DNA of 64,000 nucleotides from Mesorhizobium qingshengii (GTDB lineage Bacteria > Pseudomonadota > Alphaproteobacteria > Rhizobiales > Rhizobiaceae), in NCBI RefSeq assembly GCF_027563465.1, contig NZ_JAPFQA010000001.1, positions 868,001-932,000 on the forward strand, written 5' to 3'. Below are positions 36,973 to 46,187 of this stretch, in pieces. The number at the start of each line of letters is the position of its first letter. Positions within the stretch are counted from its first letter, which is position 1. Under the pieces are notes generated by a model. That model searched no databases and was not told the DNA's origin. It worked only from the letters and a program-made list of their open reading frames with translations. The translations under genes were made by a program, and so were the position numbers.

Positions 36973-36991
36973 CGCCTTGTTTTACAAGGCG
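36973..36991 (-). promoter_or_regulatory. Hairpin immediately upstream of metC
   Basis: An 8-bp perfect stem (CGCCTTGT / ACAAGGCG) with a 3-base loop ends seven bases before the metC ATG on the minus strand. In the transcript it would overlap the ribosome binding region, so it could modulate translation. Confidence 0.55.
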
Positions 36992-37249
36992 CTAGCCATA
37001 GTGCGGCGTCATGGACCGCGCAACAGCCACCGTCCGCCAGCCGGCGGACTTCGAATGTGCCAATTCTCCCGTGTGAATCTCGCGGCCAGGGTCGGATCCT
37101 GAATCTGGCCGACCACGCCGATGGCCCGATTGGCCTTCGCCTGGAATGAGCGCTAGCCATAATGAGCGCTCGCCATAGTGTGGCGGCGTTGGACGCACAA
37201 TCAGCGGGCCCCGTCAGGCGGAGCTGTCTGGATAGGCCAATTCTTGGCG
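36989..37249. repeat. Diverged direct repeat of about 85 bp in the metC-DUF1326 gap
   Basis: Copy A (36989-37073) and copy C (37166-37249) share GCGCTxGCCATAGTG at the start, several blocks within, and GCCAATTCT at the end. A partial third copy (GCGCTAGCCATA) sits at 37150-37161. The repeat fills most of a 530-base gap that otherwise has no supported gene. Confidence 0.6.
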
Positions 37250-37501
37250 GCAAAAGGTGGCAACGCGGGGCCGGGTTCTATGTCCGGCGCGGATCGGCAG
37301 TTCGTTGTATGCGGCTGCGATGGCCTCAGCCGATCGGCCTATTGTGGGTGGCTGCGAAAGGAATATAATCAGGTCCTAATATTAATCGCCGGATTGCCTC
37401 GATCAGATGCCGCCGGATGGTTGTTGCCGGTTGACCTTCTGGTCCCCCACGATCCGGATATCGCGCTCACGGAGCATGAGCGCGGCAAGGGGAGGAATGC
37501 C

Positions 37502-38137
37502 ATGCCCGACGTCAAATGGACAATGAAGGCGCGCGAATTCATCAACTGCAATTGCGCCTATGGCTGCCCGTGCCAGTTCAACGCCATGCCGACACACGGA
37601 TCCTGCCAGGCGGTTGCTGGCATGGAAATCGAGAGCGGCCATCACGGCAGCACCAAGCTCGATGGATTGCGGTTCGTCGGGATTTTCCGCTGGCCCGGCG
37701 CGATACACCAGGGCAGGGGCGAAGCCGCGGTGGTTATCGACGAGAAGGCGACCGAAGCCCAGCGTGAAGCGCTGCTTCGCATATTGGGTGGTCAGGACAC
37801 CGAACCAGGCGCAACGATATTCCAGGTCTTTTCGACCACGCTGGAGAAATTCCACGATCCGATCTTTGCCGCGATCGATTTCAAGGTCGACGTCGACGCA
37901 CGAACCGGCCGGCTGTACGTCAAGGGCGTAACCGACGGCCATGGCGAGCCAATCAAGAATCCGGTCACCGGCGCCGAGCATCACGCGCGTATCGACCTGC
38001 CGCGCGGCTTCGAATACGCGATCGCCGAGGTCGGGCGTGGCTGGACCAAGGCGACGGGCCCGATCAAGTTCGAGCTGGCCGATACGCACAGCCATTTCGC
38101 CAATCTGCATCTCACGCAGAGTGGCGTCGTGCATTGA
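37502..38137 (+). CDS. DUF1326 domain protein
   Basis: A 211-residue protein from ATG 37502, with a GGGGAGG ribosome site. The N-terminus has a cysteine cluster (NCNCAYGCPCQFN: CxCx3CxC) likely to bind a metal, followed by a mixed alpha/beta domain with RFVGIFRWPGAIHQG and HHARIDLPRGFEYAIAEVG. It has no signal peptide. DUF1326 proteins are often encoded with DUF2182 membrane proteins, as here (10-base gap). The function is unknown; metal handling is inferred from the cysteine cluster and the partner. Confidence 0.9.
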   Translation: MPDVKWTMKAREFINCNCAYGCPCQFNAMPTHGSCQAVAGMEIESGHHGSTKLDGLRFVGIFRWPGAIHQGRGEAAVVIDEKATEAQREALLRILGGQDTEPGATIFQVFSTTLEKFHDPIFAAIDFKVDVDARTGRLYVKGVTDGHGEPIKNPVTGAEHHARIDLPRGFEYAIAEVGRGWTKATGPIKFELADTHSHFANLHLTQSGVVH

Positions 38138-38147
38138 CCTGATCCAG

Positions 38148-39005
38148 ATGACCGACACGGCCCTCGAGGCGGTGCTGCGCCGCGACCGTGCGGTCGTGAC
38201 GGCCGCGCTCGTCGTGATTGCCGTGCTTGCCTGGGCCTACGTGCTGTGGCTCGCCGCCGGCATGGTCATGCCCGGTTCTGCCGTACCGGGCGGCGCAGGC
38301 GACGTGGCCGCAACGGACATGTCGAACATGGACATGGGCGGCATGGACATGGGTGCCACGGTTGCTCCCGGTTTCCGGGCTTGGGCAACGGCCGATTTCG
38401 CTTTCATCTTCACAATGTGGGCGGTGATGATGGTCGGCATGATGACGCCGTCGGTCGCGCCGATGTTGCTGCTCTATGCCGGCGTCGGCCGCAAGGCGCA
38501 AGCGGATGGCCGCCCCATCGCTTCGACGGGGTGGTTCTTTATCGGCTATCTCACCGTCTGGGTTGTCTTCAGCATCGTGGCGACCGGTGCGCAATGGCTG
38601 CTCGCCCGTCTCGCCTTGCTCAATCCCTCTATGGCGGCCGGCAGCGCGATCTTCGGCGGCCTCGTCCTGATCGCCGCCGGCCTCTATCAATGGACGCCGA
38701 TGAAGGGTGTCTGCCTGCGTCAATGTCAGGCGCCGATCGCGTTCCTGGTCAGTCATGGCGGGTTCCGTTCCGCTCCGCTCGGCGCGCTTCGGCTGGGCAT
38801 CGATCACGGCGCCTATTGCCTCGGCTGCTGCTGGGCGCTGATGGCTCTGCTGTTCGTCGGCGGCGTCATGAACGTGCTGTGGATCGCTGGCATCGCCATC
38901 CTTGTTCTCCTGGAGAAGACGGTCCCGACCGGGCAGTTGATCCCGCGCATTTCCGGCATGCTGATGGCGGCGGCCGGAGCCTGGCTCATCCTTGGAGCAC
39001 TTTGA
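38148..39005 (+). CDS. DUF2182 integral membrane protein (predicted metal-binding)
   Basis: A 285-residue protein from ATG 38148 with seven to eight membrane helices. An N-terminal extracytoplasmic loop is rich in Met and Asp (MSNMDMGGMDMG), resembling copper-binding Met motifs. The DUF2182 motif MWAVMMVGMMTPSVAPMLLL follows, and later GIDHGAYCLGCCWALM carries His and Cys residues within a helix. It forms a two-gene unit with the DUF1326 gene. A role in metal transport or delivery is plausible but unproven. Confidence 0.9.
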   Translation: MTDTALEAVLRRDRAVVTAALVVIAVLAWAYVLWLAAGMVMPGSAVPGGAGDVAATDMSNMDMGGMDMGATVAPGFRAWATADFAFIFTMWAVMMVGMMTPSVAPMLLLYAGVGRKAQADGRPIASTGWFFIGYLTVWVVFSIVATGAQWLLARLALLNPSMAAGSAIFGGLVLIAAGLYQWTPMKGVCLRQCQAPIAFLVSHGGFRSAPLGALRLGIDHGAYCLGCCWALMALLFVGGVMNVLWIAGIAILVLLEKTVPTGQLIPRISGMLMAAAGAWLILGAL

Positions 39006-39440
39006 GAACGCACGGCTGCCTGGCGTTTCCGGGCGTCATTGACCTGAAGCCACCCGGCAAATCGTCAAATGACAGTCTTTGGACGTGCCAGTTCATTCAG
39101 CACCGAGGTCAGTAACGCGAAGGTATTACAGGGATGGATTTCGCTGCCCCGGCCTGCATTTGCGTTGAATGGGTTTGCCTCCTTTGTTTGCGCTGCTGAC
39201 TAAATCGCGGGCGCGTTTGTCTGCAATTCAGGCATTTGCGGCAACCGGTTTTCAAACTCTTTCGGATTCGGTCATTTCCCTTGACCTCACAGGAATAATC
39301 GCCTTCGATGCCGTTCGTGAATGGGAGGCAGCGCGTCGATAACGATGCAGGGGTTCTCGGAATAATCCCGAAGGGGGCTGCGTTCACGCAGGAACAAAGA
39401 TCAGGGTATGCCTGAAAACAGAGAAAAGGGTCTGTGGGTT
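39006..39440. other. Intergenic stretch ahead of the aap operon
   Basis: A 435-base gap without a supported gene. It should hold the aapJ promoter. A TTGACC block at 39282-39287 could be a -35 element, but no matching -10 is convincing, and no sigma-54 site was found. Confidence 0.5.
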
Positions 39441-40469
39441 ATGAAACACATTGCAATTGGCATTCTTGGAGCTGGCGCGCTTGGATTGATGGCTTCGGCC
39501 GCTTCGGCAACCACGCTCGATACCGTCAAGGCGAAGGGCTTCATCCAGTGCGGTGTCTCGACCGGCCTGGCCGGCTTCTCGGCGCCGGATGACAAGGGTG
39601 ACTGGCAAGGCATCGACGCGGATTTCTGCCGCGCGGTCGCGGCCGCCGTCTTTGGTGACGGCACCAAGGTCAAGTTCACGCCGCTCAGCGCCAAGGAGCG
39701 GTTCACCGCGCTGCAGTCCGGCGAGGTCGATATCCTGTCGCGCAACACCACCTGGACGATCAATCGTGATACAGCGCTCGGCCTCAATTTCGTCGGCACC
39801 ACCTACTATGACGGCCAAGGCTTCATGATCAACGCCAAGAAGCTGCCGGGCGTCAATTCCGCGCTGCAGCTTTCGGGAGCCGCCGTCTGCGTGCAGAGCG
39901 GCACCACCACCGAGCTCAACCTCGCCGACTACTTCAAGGCGAACAAGATGGAGTACAACCCGGTCGTCTTCGAGAAGCTCGAAGAGGTCAACGCCGCCTA
40001 TGACGCCGGCCGCTGCGACGTCTACACCACCGATCAGTCGGGCCTCTACGGCATCCGCCTGACGCTCGGCTCGCCGGCCGACCATGTCGTGCTGCCCGAG
40101 ATCATCTCCAAGGAGCCGCTCGGACCGGCCGTGCGCCAGGGCGACGACCAGTGGTACCACATCGTCAAGTGGACCTATTTCGCGCTGCTCGACGCCGAGG
40201 AACTCGGCATCACCAAGGCCAATGTCGATGAAATGAAGAACTCCCCCAGCCCGGAGATCAAGCGCGTGCTCGGCCAGGAAGCCGATACCAAGATCGGCAC
40301 CGATCTCGGCGTCTCCAACGACTGGGTCGTCAACATCGTCAAGGCCGTCGGCAACTATGGCGAAATGTTCGATCGCAATGTCGGCTCGGGCAGCCCGCTG
40401 AAGATCGCGCGTGGCATCAACGCGCTGTGGACCAAGGGCGGCCTGCAATACGCTCCGCCGATCCGCTGA
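39441..40469 (+). CDS. aapJ: General L-amino acid ABC transporter, periplasmic binding protein
   Basis: A 342-residue protein from ATG 39441, where the signal peptide (MKHIAIGILGAGALGLMAS, cleavage near ASAT) begins; an upstream in-frame ATG at 39408 would add 11 residues. The binding-protein family-3 fold shows VKAKGFIQCGVSTGLAGFS, DFCRAVAAAVFGD and SGAAVCVQSGTTTELN, the AapJ/BztA type. It captures a broad range of L-amino acids. It heads the aapJQMP operon. Confidence 0.95.
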   Translation: MKHIAIGILGAGALGLMASAASATTLDTVKAKGFIQCGVSTGLAGFSAPDDKGDWQGIDADFCRAVAAAVFGDGTKVKFTPLSAKERFTALQSGEVDILSRNTTWTINRDTALGLNFVGTTYYDGQGFMINAKKLPGVNSALQLSGAAVCVQSGTTTELNLADYFKANKMEYNPVVFEKLEEVNAAYDAGRCDVYTTDQSGLYGIRLTLGSPADHVVLPEIISKEPLGPAVRQGDDQWYHIVKWTYFALLDAEELGITKANVDEMKNSPSPEIKRVLGQEADTKIGTDLGVSNDWVVNIVKAVGNYGEMFDRNVGSGSPLKIARGINALWTKGGLQYAPPIR

Positions 40470-40531
40470 TCGAAATGTGATCCGGGAGGCAGATCGTCTG
40501 CCTCCCGCTTCTCTTTCCAGGGGACGGTCGA

Positions 40532-41719
40532 ATGGCATCGCAGGAAGTTCTTCGCGAGGAGCCCAGCCGCGGTTCCTTTATCAATGATCCCAGGGTCCGC
40601 GGGATATTCTACCAGGCGGTGGTGGTCGTCCTGCTGGCGGTTTCGGTCTGGTGGATCGTCCAGAATGTCATCGACAATCTGACCCGCTTGCACATCGCGT
40701 CAGGCTTCGGCTTCCTCAAAGGTCGCGCCGGCTTCGACATCAGCGACAGTGCCATCGCTTATACATCCGACTCGACCTATGGCCGTGCCATTGTCGTCGG
40801 CTTCATCAACACCATTATCGTTGCGGTCGCCGGCATTGTCACCGCCACCCTTATCGGCTTCATAGTCGGCATCGGCCGGCTGTCCCGCAACTGGCTGATT
40901 CGAAAGATCTGCACGGTCTACGTCGAGATTTTCCGCAACATCCCGCCGCTGCTGGTGATCTTCTTCTGGTATTCCGGCGTGCTTTCCGTGCTGCCGGCGC
41001 CGCGTGACAGCATCAACCTGCCGTTCGGTTCCTTCCTCAATCAACGCGGCTTCTATTTTCCACGCGCGGTCTGGGGCGACGGCTCCTGGCTGATCCCGGT
41101 GGCATTGATCGTCGGCATTGCCATGGCTTGGTTCGTTGCCCGCATGGCGCGCCAGCGACAGATGGCGACTGGCCAGCAATTTCCGGTGTTCTGGACCTCG
41201 GTGGCGCTGATCGTCGGCCTGCCGCTGCTTGCTTACGTGCTCAGCGGCTTTCCGCTGAGTTTCGATTTTCCGAAACAATCGACCTTCAACCTGACCGGTG
41301 GCTTCCAGGTCAAGCCGGAGTTCCTGTCGCTCTATCTGGCGCTGTCCTGCTACACGGCGGCGTTCATCGCCGAGATCGTGCGTGCAGGCATCGTGGGTGT
41401 CAGCAAGGGGCAGACCGAAGCAGCCGGTGCGCTCGGGCTGCGGCCGGGATCGATCCTGCGGCTCGTCGTCGTGCCACAGGCGATGCGTATCGTCATTCCA
41501 CCGTTGACCAGCCAGTATCTCAACCTGACCAAGAACTCGTCGCTGGCCATCGCCATTGGCTATCCGGATCTGACGGCGACCGCCGGCACGGTCTTGAACC
41601 AGACCGGACAGGCGGTCGAGGGCGTGCTGATCATGATGGTCGTCTATCTCGCGCTCAGCCTGGTGACGTCGGCGATCATGAACGTCGTCAACGCCAGAAT
41701 GGCCCTGGTGGAAAGGTAG
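40532..41719 (+). CDS. aapQ: General L-amino acid ABC transporter permease AapQ
   Basis: A 395-residue permease, longer than usual amino-acid permeases, as is typical for AapQ/BztB. A GGGGA ribosome site precedes the ATG. An N-terminal helix and a large hydrophilic region come before the core helices. The inner-membrane coupling motif [20 protein letters not shown] is near the C-terminus. It starts 62 bases after aapJ and ends four bases before aapM. Confidence 0.94.
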   Translation: MASQEVLREEPSRGSFINDPRVRGIFYQAVVVVLLAVSVWWIVQNVIDNLTRLHIASGFGFLKGRAGFDISDSAIAYTSDSTYGRAIVVGFINTIIVAVAGIVTATLIGFIVGIGRLSRNWLIRKICTVYVEIFRNIPPLLVIFFWYSGVLSVLPAPRDSINLPFGSFLNQRGFYFPRAVWGDGSWLIPVALIVGIAMAWFVARMARQRQMATGQQFPVFWTSVALIVGLPLLAYVLSGFPLSFDFPKQSTFNLTGGFQVKPEFLSLYLALSCYTAAFIAEIVRAGIVGVSKGQTEAAGALGLRPGSILRLVVVPQAMRIVIPPLTSQYLNLTKNSSLAIAIGYPDLTATAGTVLNQTGQAVEGVLIMMVVYLALSLVTSAIMNVVNARMALVER

Positions 41720-41723
41720 GGAC

Positions 41724-42881
41724 ATGCAAGAGCACGATATGTCCTGGGTACGCACCGAAATGGTGCTGGCGCAACCGGCGCCGGCAGGCGTTAGCGGCCT
41801 CGGCGCCTGGGTGCGCAAGAACCTGATTGCTTCTACTGGTGACACCATACTGACCATCGTCGGCGTCGCGCTCGTCGCGATGATCCTGCCGCAGGTCATC
41901 AACTGGGCGTTCATCAACGCCCAGTGGACCGGCACCGACCGTACCTTCTGTGCCACCGTGGGGCAGGGCGGCATCCAGCCGGACGGCTGGAGCGGCGCTT
42001 GCTGGGCCTTCGTCAATGCCAAGTTCGGCCAGTTCATGTTCGGACGATATCCGATCGAGGAGCGCTGGCGGCCGATCTTGGTGGCCATCCTCACCGTCGT
42101 GCTGCTGGTGCCGCTGCTCATCCCGCGCGTGCCACGCAAGGGATTGAACGCGATTCTGCTGTTTCTGGTGTTGCCGGTCGTTGCCTTCATCCTGCTGGTT
42201 GGCGGCGTCTTCGGCCTGCCGCATGTCGAGACGTCGCTGTGGGGCGGCCTGCTGGTCACGCTCAGCCTGTCCTTCGTCGGCATCGCCGTGTCGCTACCGC
42301 TCGGTATCCTGCTGGCGATGGGGCGACGTTCGAAGATGCCGATCGTCAAGACATTGTGCGTGATCTTCATCGAGACGGTGCGTGGCATCCCGCTGATCAC
42401 CGTGCTGTTCTTCGCCAGCGTCATGCTGCCGCTGTTCCTGCCGGCCGGCGTCACCTTCGACAAGTTCCTGCGTGCGCTGATCGGCGTCTCGCTGTTTGCC
42501 GCGGCCTACATGGCCGAAGTGGTGCGCGGCGGCCTGCAGGCGATCCCCAAGGGCCAGTATGAAGGCGCCGATTCGCTCGGCCTCGGCTACTGGCAGAAGA
42601 TGGTGCTGATCGTCATGCCGCAGGCGTTGAAGCTGGTCATCCCGGGCATCGTCAACACCTTCATCGGCATGTTCAAGGACACCAGCCTGGTCTCGATCAT
42701 TTCGATGTTCGACCTGCTCGGCGTCGTCAAGCAGAACTTCTCGTACGCCAACTGGGCAACGGCGCAGACGGCCAGGTCCGGCCTTATCTTCGCTGCCTTC
42801 GTCTTCTGGCTGTTCTGCTTCGGCATGTCGCGTTATTCAATGTACACCGAACGCCGACTCGACACCGGCCACAAACGCTAA
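41724..42881 (+). CDS. aapM: General L-amino acid ABC transporter permease AapM
   Basis: A 385-residue permease of the AapM/BztC type, with about eight membrane helices and the coupling loop [20 protein letters not shown]. The long periplasmic insertion ([20 protein letters not shown]) before the core is characteristic of this subunit. An in-frame ATG at 41739 is an alternative start. It pairs with AapQ to form the channel. Confidence 0.94.
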   Translation: MQEHDMSWVRTEMVLAQPAPAGVSGLGAWVRKNLIASTGDTILTIVGVALVAMILPQVINWAFINAQWTGTDRTFCATVGQGGIQPDGWSGACWAFVNAKFGQFMFGRYPIEERWRPILVAILTVVLLVPLLIPRVPRKGLNAILLFLVLPVVAFILLVGGVFGLPHVETSLWGGLLVTLSLSFVGIAVSLPLGILLAMGRRSKMPIVKTLCVIFIETVRGIPLITVLFFASVMLPLFLPAGVTFDKFLRALIGVSLFAAAYMAEVVRGGLQAIPKGQYEGADSLGLGYWQKMVLIVMPQALKLVIPGIVNTFIGMFKDTSLVSIISMFDLLGVVKQNFSYANWATAQTARSGLIFAAFVFWLFCFGMSRYSMYTERRLDTGHKR

Positions 42882-42905
42882 ACAAAAGAACAAGGGAACC
42901 CTGTC

Positions 42906-43709
42906 ATGGCCACCGAAAATGCCGTCAGCGCGGAAGAGATCAAGGTCAACGCCGCCAAGATGCATATCTCCGACACCGATGTCGCCATCGACATCATCGC
43001 CATGCACAAATGGTACGGCGAGTTCCATGTGCTGAAGGACATCAACCTGAAAGTGATGCGCGGCGAGCGCATCGTCATCTGCGGTCCGTCGGGCTCCGGC
43101 AAATCGACGATGATCCGCTGCATCAACCGTCTGGAAGAGCACCAGAAGGGCAAGATCATCGTCGACGGCAAGGAACTGACCAACGATCTCAAGAAGATCG
43201 ACGAAGTGCGCCGCGAGGTTGGCATGGTGTTCCAGCACTTCAACCTGTTCCCGCACCTGACCATCCTGGAGAACTGCACGCTGGCGCCGATCTGGGTGCG
43301 CAAGACGCCTAAGAAGCAAGCCGAGGAAATCGCCATGCATTTCCTCAAGCGCGTCAAGATCCCGGAACAGGCCAACAAATATCCCGGCCAGTTGTCTGGC
43401 GGCCAGCAGCAGCGCGTGGCGATCGCCCGCTCGCTGTGCATGAACCCGCGCATCATGCTGTTCGATGAGCCGACTTCCGCGCTGGATCCGGAGATGATCA
43501 AGGAAGTGCTGGAGACCATGGTTGGACTGGCCGAGGAAGGCATGACCATGCTCTGCGTCACCCACGAGATGGGTTTTGCCCGCAAGGTCGCCAACCGCGT
43601 GATCTTCATGGACCAGGGCCAGATCGTTGAGCAGAACACGCCGGCCGAGTTCTTCGACCATCCGCGCCACGAGCGCACGAAGCTGTTCCTGTCGCAGATC
43701 CTGCACTAG
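42906..43709 (+). CDS. aapP: General L-amino acid ABC transporter ATPase AapP
   Basis: A 267-residue ATPase with Walker [11 protein letters not shown]-loop [10 protein letters not shown], signature [13 protein letters not shown], Walker [13 protein letters not shown] and switch CVTHEMGFA. The N-terminus has an extra ~30 residues before the ABC domain. It energises the aap importer and is the last gene of the operon, followed 19 bases later by a strong terminator. Confidence 0.96.
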   Translation: MATENAVSAEEIKVNAAKMHISDTDVAIDIIAMHKWYGEFHVLKDINLKVMRGERIVICGPSGSGKSTMIRCINRLEEHQKGKIIVDGKELTNDLKKIDEVRREVGMVFQHFNLFPHLTILENCTLAPIWVRKTPKKQAEEIAMHFLKRVKIPEQANKYPGQLSGGQQQRVAIARSLCMNPRIMLFDEPTSALDPEMIKEVLETMVGLAEEGMTMLCVTHEMGFARKVANRVIFMDQGQIVEQNTPAEFFDHPRHERTKLFLSQILH

Positions 43710-43728
43710 GCCTTCGATGGCTGCAAAG

Positions 43729-43759
43729 GAGCCCGGCTGAAACAGTGCCGGGCTCTTTT
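43729..43759 (+). terminator. Rho-independent terminator of aapJQMP
   Basis: A perfect 9-bp stem (GAGCCCGGC / GCCGGGCTC) with a 9-base loop is followed by TTTT. Confidence 0.9.
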
Positions 43760-43825
43760 GCGTATGGATGGGCAGGAGGCGGGCGGTTCTTGTCGCGCCG
43801 GTACGCGTTTGCAGGGCCGCCACTC

Positions 43826-44491
43826 ATGAAAAAGCTCGGACGTTTTCTAGGCCTTCTGTTGATCGTGGCGGCGCTGGCGGTGACGCTGGGCGCCTTGGTG
43901 CCGCGCCCGCTCTGGCCGGCTGCTGCCTCGATCGAGGGTAAACGCCACATCCTGGTGCTGAAGAACCCGATCCACACCGACATCGCCATTCCGGTCGACG
44001 ATGCCGTGCGCCAGCGCTTCCATTTCCTGGCCGATGCCGGTATCCCCGTCGGCATTCCGGAGGTGCGCTACATCGTCTTCGGCTGGGGCGGCCGTGCCTT
44101 CTATCTGGAAACGCCGACCTGGTCGCAGCTCAAGGCCGTGCCGGTGATGAAGGCGCTCACCCTCGACACATCGGTCATGCATGTCGATGTCGCCGGCGAC
44201 ATCGTCGAGCCGCGTCCGGACGTTGCCGGCTTCGACATCGGCGAGGAGCGTTTCATGGCGCTGCTCGACTTCATCGAGGCGAGTTTTCAGAGGGGGCCGG
44301 CCGGCCCAATCGTCGTCGAGAATGCGGCCTATTCCAGGTTCGACCACTTCTACGAGGCGAACGGCCGTTTCAACGCGTTGGTTGGCTGCAACACCTGGAC
44401 AGCGGCGGCCTTGCGCACCGCCGGCCTGCGCACTGGCTGGTGGAACCCGCTGCCGGCTTCGCTCAGCCTGTCGATGCGGCTTTATAATTAG
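43826..44491 (+). CDS. TIGR02117/DUF2459 family protein
   Basis: A 221-residue protein from ATG 43826. An N-terminal membrane anchor (KLGRFLGLLLIVAALAVTLG) precedes an extracytoplasmic domain with the family motifs NPIHTDIAIP, VFGWGGRAFYLETPTW and VGCNTWTAAALRTAGL, where the His and Cys could form a catalytic pair. Related proteins occur in PHB-producing and other alphaproteobacteria, and the function is unknown. No obvious ribosome site is present. Confidence 0.88.
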   Translation: MKKLGRFLGLLLIVAALAVTLGALVPRPLWPAAASIEGKRHILVLKNPIHTDIAIPVDDAVRQRFHFLADAGIPVGIPEVRYIVFGWGGRAFYLETPTWSQLKAVPVMKALTLDTSVMHVDVAGDIVEPRPDVAGFDIGEERFMALLDFIEASFQRGPAGPIVVENAAYSRFDHFYEANGRFNALVGCNTWTAAALRTAGLRTGWWNPLPASLSLSMRLYN

Positions 44492-44550
44492 CTTGGTTCA
44501 ACTGGCCGGCACCCAAGTCGTGCCTAAATCAGGTTTCAGCGTCGGATGAT

Positions 44551-45777
44551 CTACTGCTGCTGCCAGCCATAGAGCCAGTCGAGATCCGTCGCGAGCTTTT
44601 CCGGCGAGCGCGTCTTGAGGAACAGGTTGCGGGCGATTGCCACCGGTCCCGCAGCATGCCAGGCAAGGTGGTTGAGGGCGCCGCGCCGGGCGACTTTGGC
44701 GACGCGCGGCCGCCGCAGATTTTCCCAGACGAGGAGGCCTCGCGCCGGTTCGACAGGAAAGGCGGCAAAAGAGCCGGCAAGCGTTGCCGCATCCTCGATC
44801 GCCATCGCCGCGCCTTGCGCCGCAAAGGGCGTCATCGCATGCGCCGCGTCGCCGATCAGCGCGATGCCATCAGGCGTTGTCCAGGGCTGCTTCTGCTCGA
44901 CCGTATGGAGCGGCCAGGTCAGCCACGGGCCGGCCATTTCCAGCAGTCTCGCAAGGCCCGGCGCAGTGCCGCGTATTGCGGCGGCGAGGATGCCGGGATC
45001 GGCATGGCCGGACCAGCCTTCGGCTATACGCTCGCCCCTGGTGAAGGCGACGAGGTTAAAGGCGTCACCCTTGCTGACGGGATAGGCGACCATATGGAAG
45101 CCAGGATGCAGAAAGGTCGTCACACAGTCGGCCGCGCCGATCGCGGCAAAGGCTTGCCCGGCGGCGCTGTCAGCCGCGACGGTGGTGCGCCAGGCCAGCT
45201 CACCGGAAAAACGGCTTCTTGGCGATGCCGTCCCACTGGTCGAATCGACAAGCGCGCGCACCGACGACCAGACGCCATCGGCGCCGACCAGCAGGGAGCC
45301 TTCCATCTCGACAGTCTTGCCGTCGATCTCGACACTCGCCGTGACGCCATGGGTCCCAGTGGCAATGCTGCCGACGCGCGCGCCGGTGGTGAGATGAATA
45401 TCCTGCACCTCGGCAACGCGCGCCGTCAGCGCCGCCTGCAGATCGGCGCGGTGAGCCACGAGGTAGGGCGCCCGCCAGCGCGCTTCAGCGGCCTGTCCAA
45501 GTGGCACGCGCGCCAGTTCACGCAACGTCGCCGCGTCCTTCAGCACCACCGCTTCCGGCCGCACCGCTGTTAGCAGCAGCCGGTCGAGCACGCCGAGCTG
45601 GCGAAGGATGCGTGTTGCATTGGGAGAAAGCTGGAGGCCGGCGCCGACCGCATCCATGCGTTGCGCCTGTTCGAACACTTGCACAGGGTAGCCGTGTTCG
45701 GCGAAGGCGAGCGCCGCGGTCAACCCGGCGATACCCGCCCCGGCGATGATGACTTGCCGGGAGCGCATGTCGTCCAT
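44551..45777 (-). CDS. FAD-dependent aromatic hydroxylase (salicylate/3-hydroxybenzoate 6-hydroxylase-like)
   Basis: A 408-residue group A flavin monooxygenase from ATG 45777 (45768 is an alternative). The N-terminal FAD motif IIAGAGIAGLTAAL, the central VGADGVWSSVR (DG motif) and the C-terminal LIGDAAHAMTPFAAQGA (GD motif) are intact. These enzymes use NAD(P)H and O2 to hydroxylate aromatic acids. No ring-cleavage genes are adjacent. It follows the zinc-finger gene by 20 bases on the same strand. Confidence 0.9.
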   Translation of the reverse strand: MDDMRSRQVIIAGAGIAGLTAALAFAEHGYPVQVFEQAQRMDAVGAGLQLSPNATRILRQLGVLDRLLLTAVRPEAVVLKDAATLRELARVPLGQAAEARWRAPYLVAHRADLQAALTARVAEVQDIHLTTGARVGSIATGTHGVTASVEIDGKTVEMEGSLLVGADGVWSSVRALVDSTSGTASPRSRFSGELAWRTTVAADSAAGQAFAAIGAADCVTTFLHPGFHMVAYPVSKGDAFNLVAFTRGERIAEGWSGHADPGILAAAIRGTAPGLARLLEMAGPWLTWPLHTVEQKQPWTTPDGIALIGDAAHAMTPFAAQGAAMAIEDAATLAGSFAAFPVEPARGLLVWENLRRPRVAKVARRGALNHLAWHAAGPVAIARNLFLKTRSPEKLATDLDWLYGWQQQ

Positions 45778-45797
45778 TTTCAACCGGTCGCTGGAGA

Positions 45798-46043
45798 TCA
45801 GGCGGCCTGGTCGATGTAGATGCAGCCAGCCGGCTGCGTTTCCGTCGCCTTCAGCTTTGGCGAATAGCGGTAGAGCGTCGAGCAATAGGGGCAGACTTTT
45901 TCATTGTCGTCGCCCATGTCGAGAAACACATGCGGGTGGTCGAAAGGCGGGTTGGCGCCCGTGCACATGAATTCCTTGACGCCGATGTCGATCGCCGGGT
46001 GGCCCGCATCGTTCTGAAAATGGGGAATGGAACCGCCTGCCAT
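45798..46043 (-). CDS. Zinc-finger domain protein (CHCC type, NDUFS6-like)
   Basis: An 81-residue protein. The ATG at 46043 is chosen because AAGGAG lies six bases ahead of it, whereas the ATG at 46049 directly abuts that site. A C-H-C-C zinc-binding pattern is seen: Cys in KEFMCTG, His in FDHPHVF and Cys-x2-Cys in KVCPYCSTLY. This is the short NDUFS6-like CHCC family, often encoded outside the nuo operon. It is probably cytoplasmic. Confidence 0.9.
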   Translation of the reverse strand: MAGGSIPHFQNDAGHPAIDIGVKEFMCTGANPPFDHPHVFLDMGDDNEKVCPYCSTLYRYSPKLKATETQPAGCIYIDQAA

Positions 46044-46146
46044 CGTCATCTCCTTAACGCAGTCTCATCTGCATCTGGATCATATCAGGTCGCTTTGCAA
46101 GATCGATGAAATGAAACTGTCGCAAAAGCCTGTCAGAGGATAAGTT

Positions 46147-46164
46147 AAGCCGGTTAACCGGCTT
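46147..46164. promoter_or_regulatory. 18-bp perfect palindrome upstream of ppk
   Basis: AAGCCGGTTAACCGGCTT is perfectly self-complementary and lies 23 bases before the ppk ATG. It could be a protein-binding site or a leader hairpin. Confidence 0.55.
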
Positions 46165-46187
46165 TAGGCGCGGGAAGAGCAGGAATC

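Noticed and set aside
36965-37200. A SAM-II riboswitch upstream of metC
   Set aside because: The conserved pseudoknot bases of that class are not seen; only a simple hairpin and a repeat are present.
36989-37249. A CRISPR array
   Set aside because: The repeats are too few, diverged and unequally spaced, and no cas gene is present.
39006-39440. A sigma-54 promoter for the aap operon
   Set aside because: No TGGCAC-N5-TTGCA-like sequence was found in the gap.
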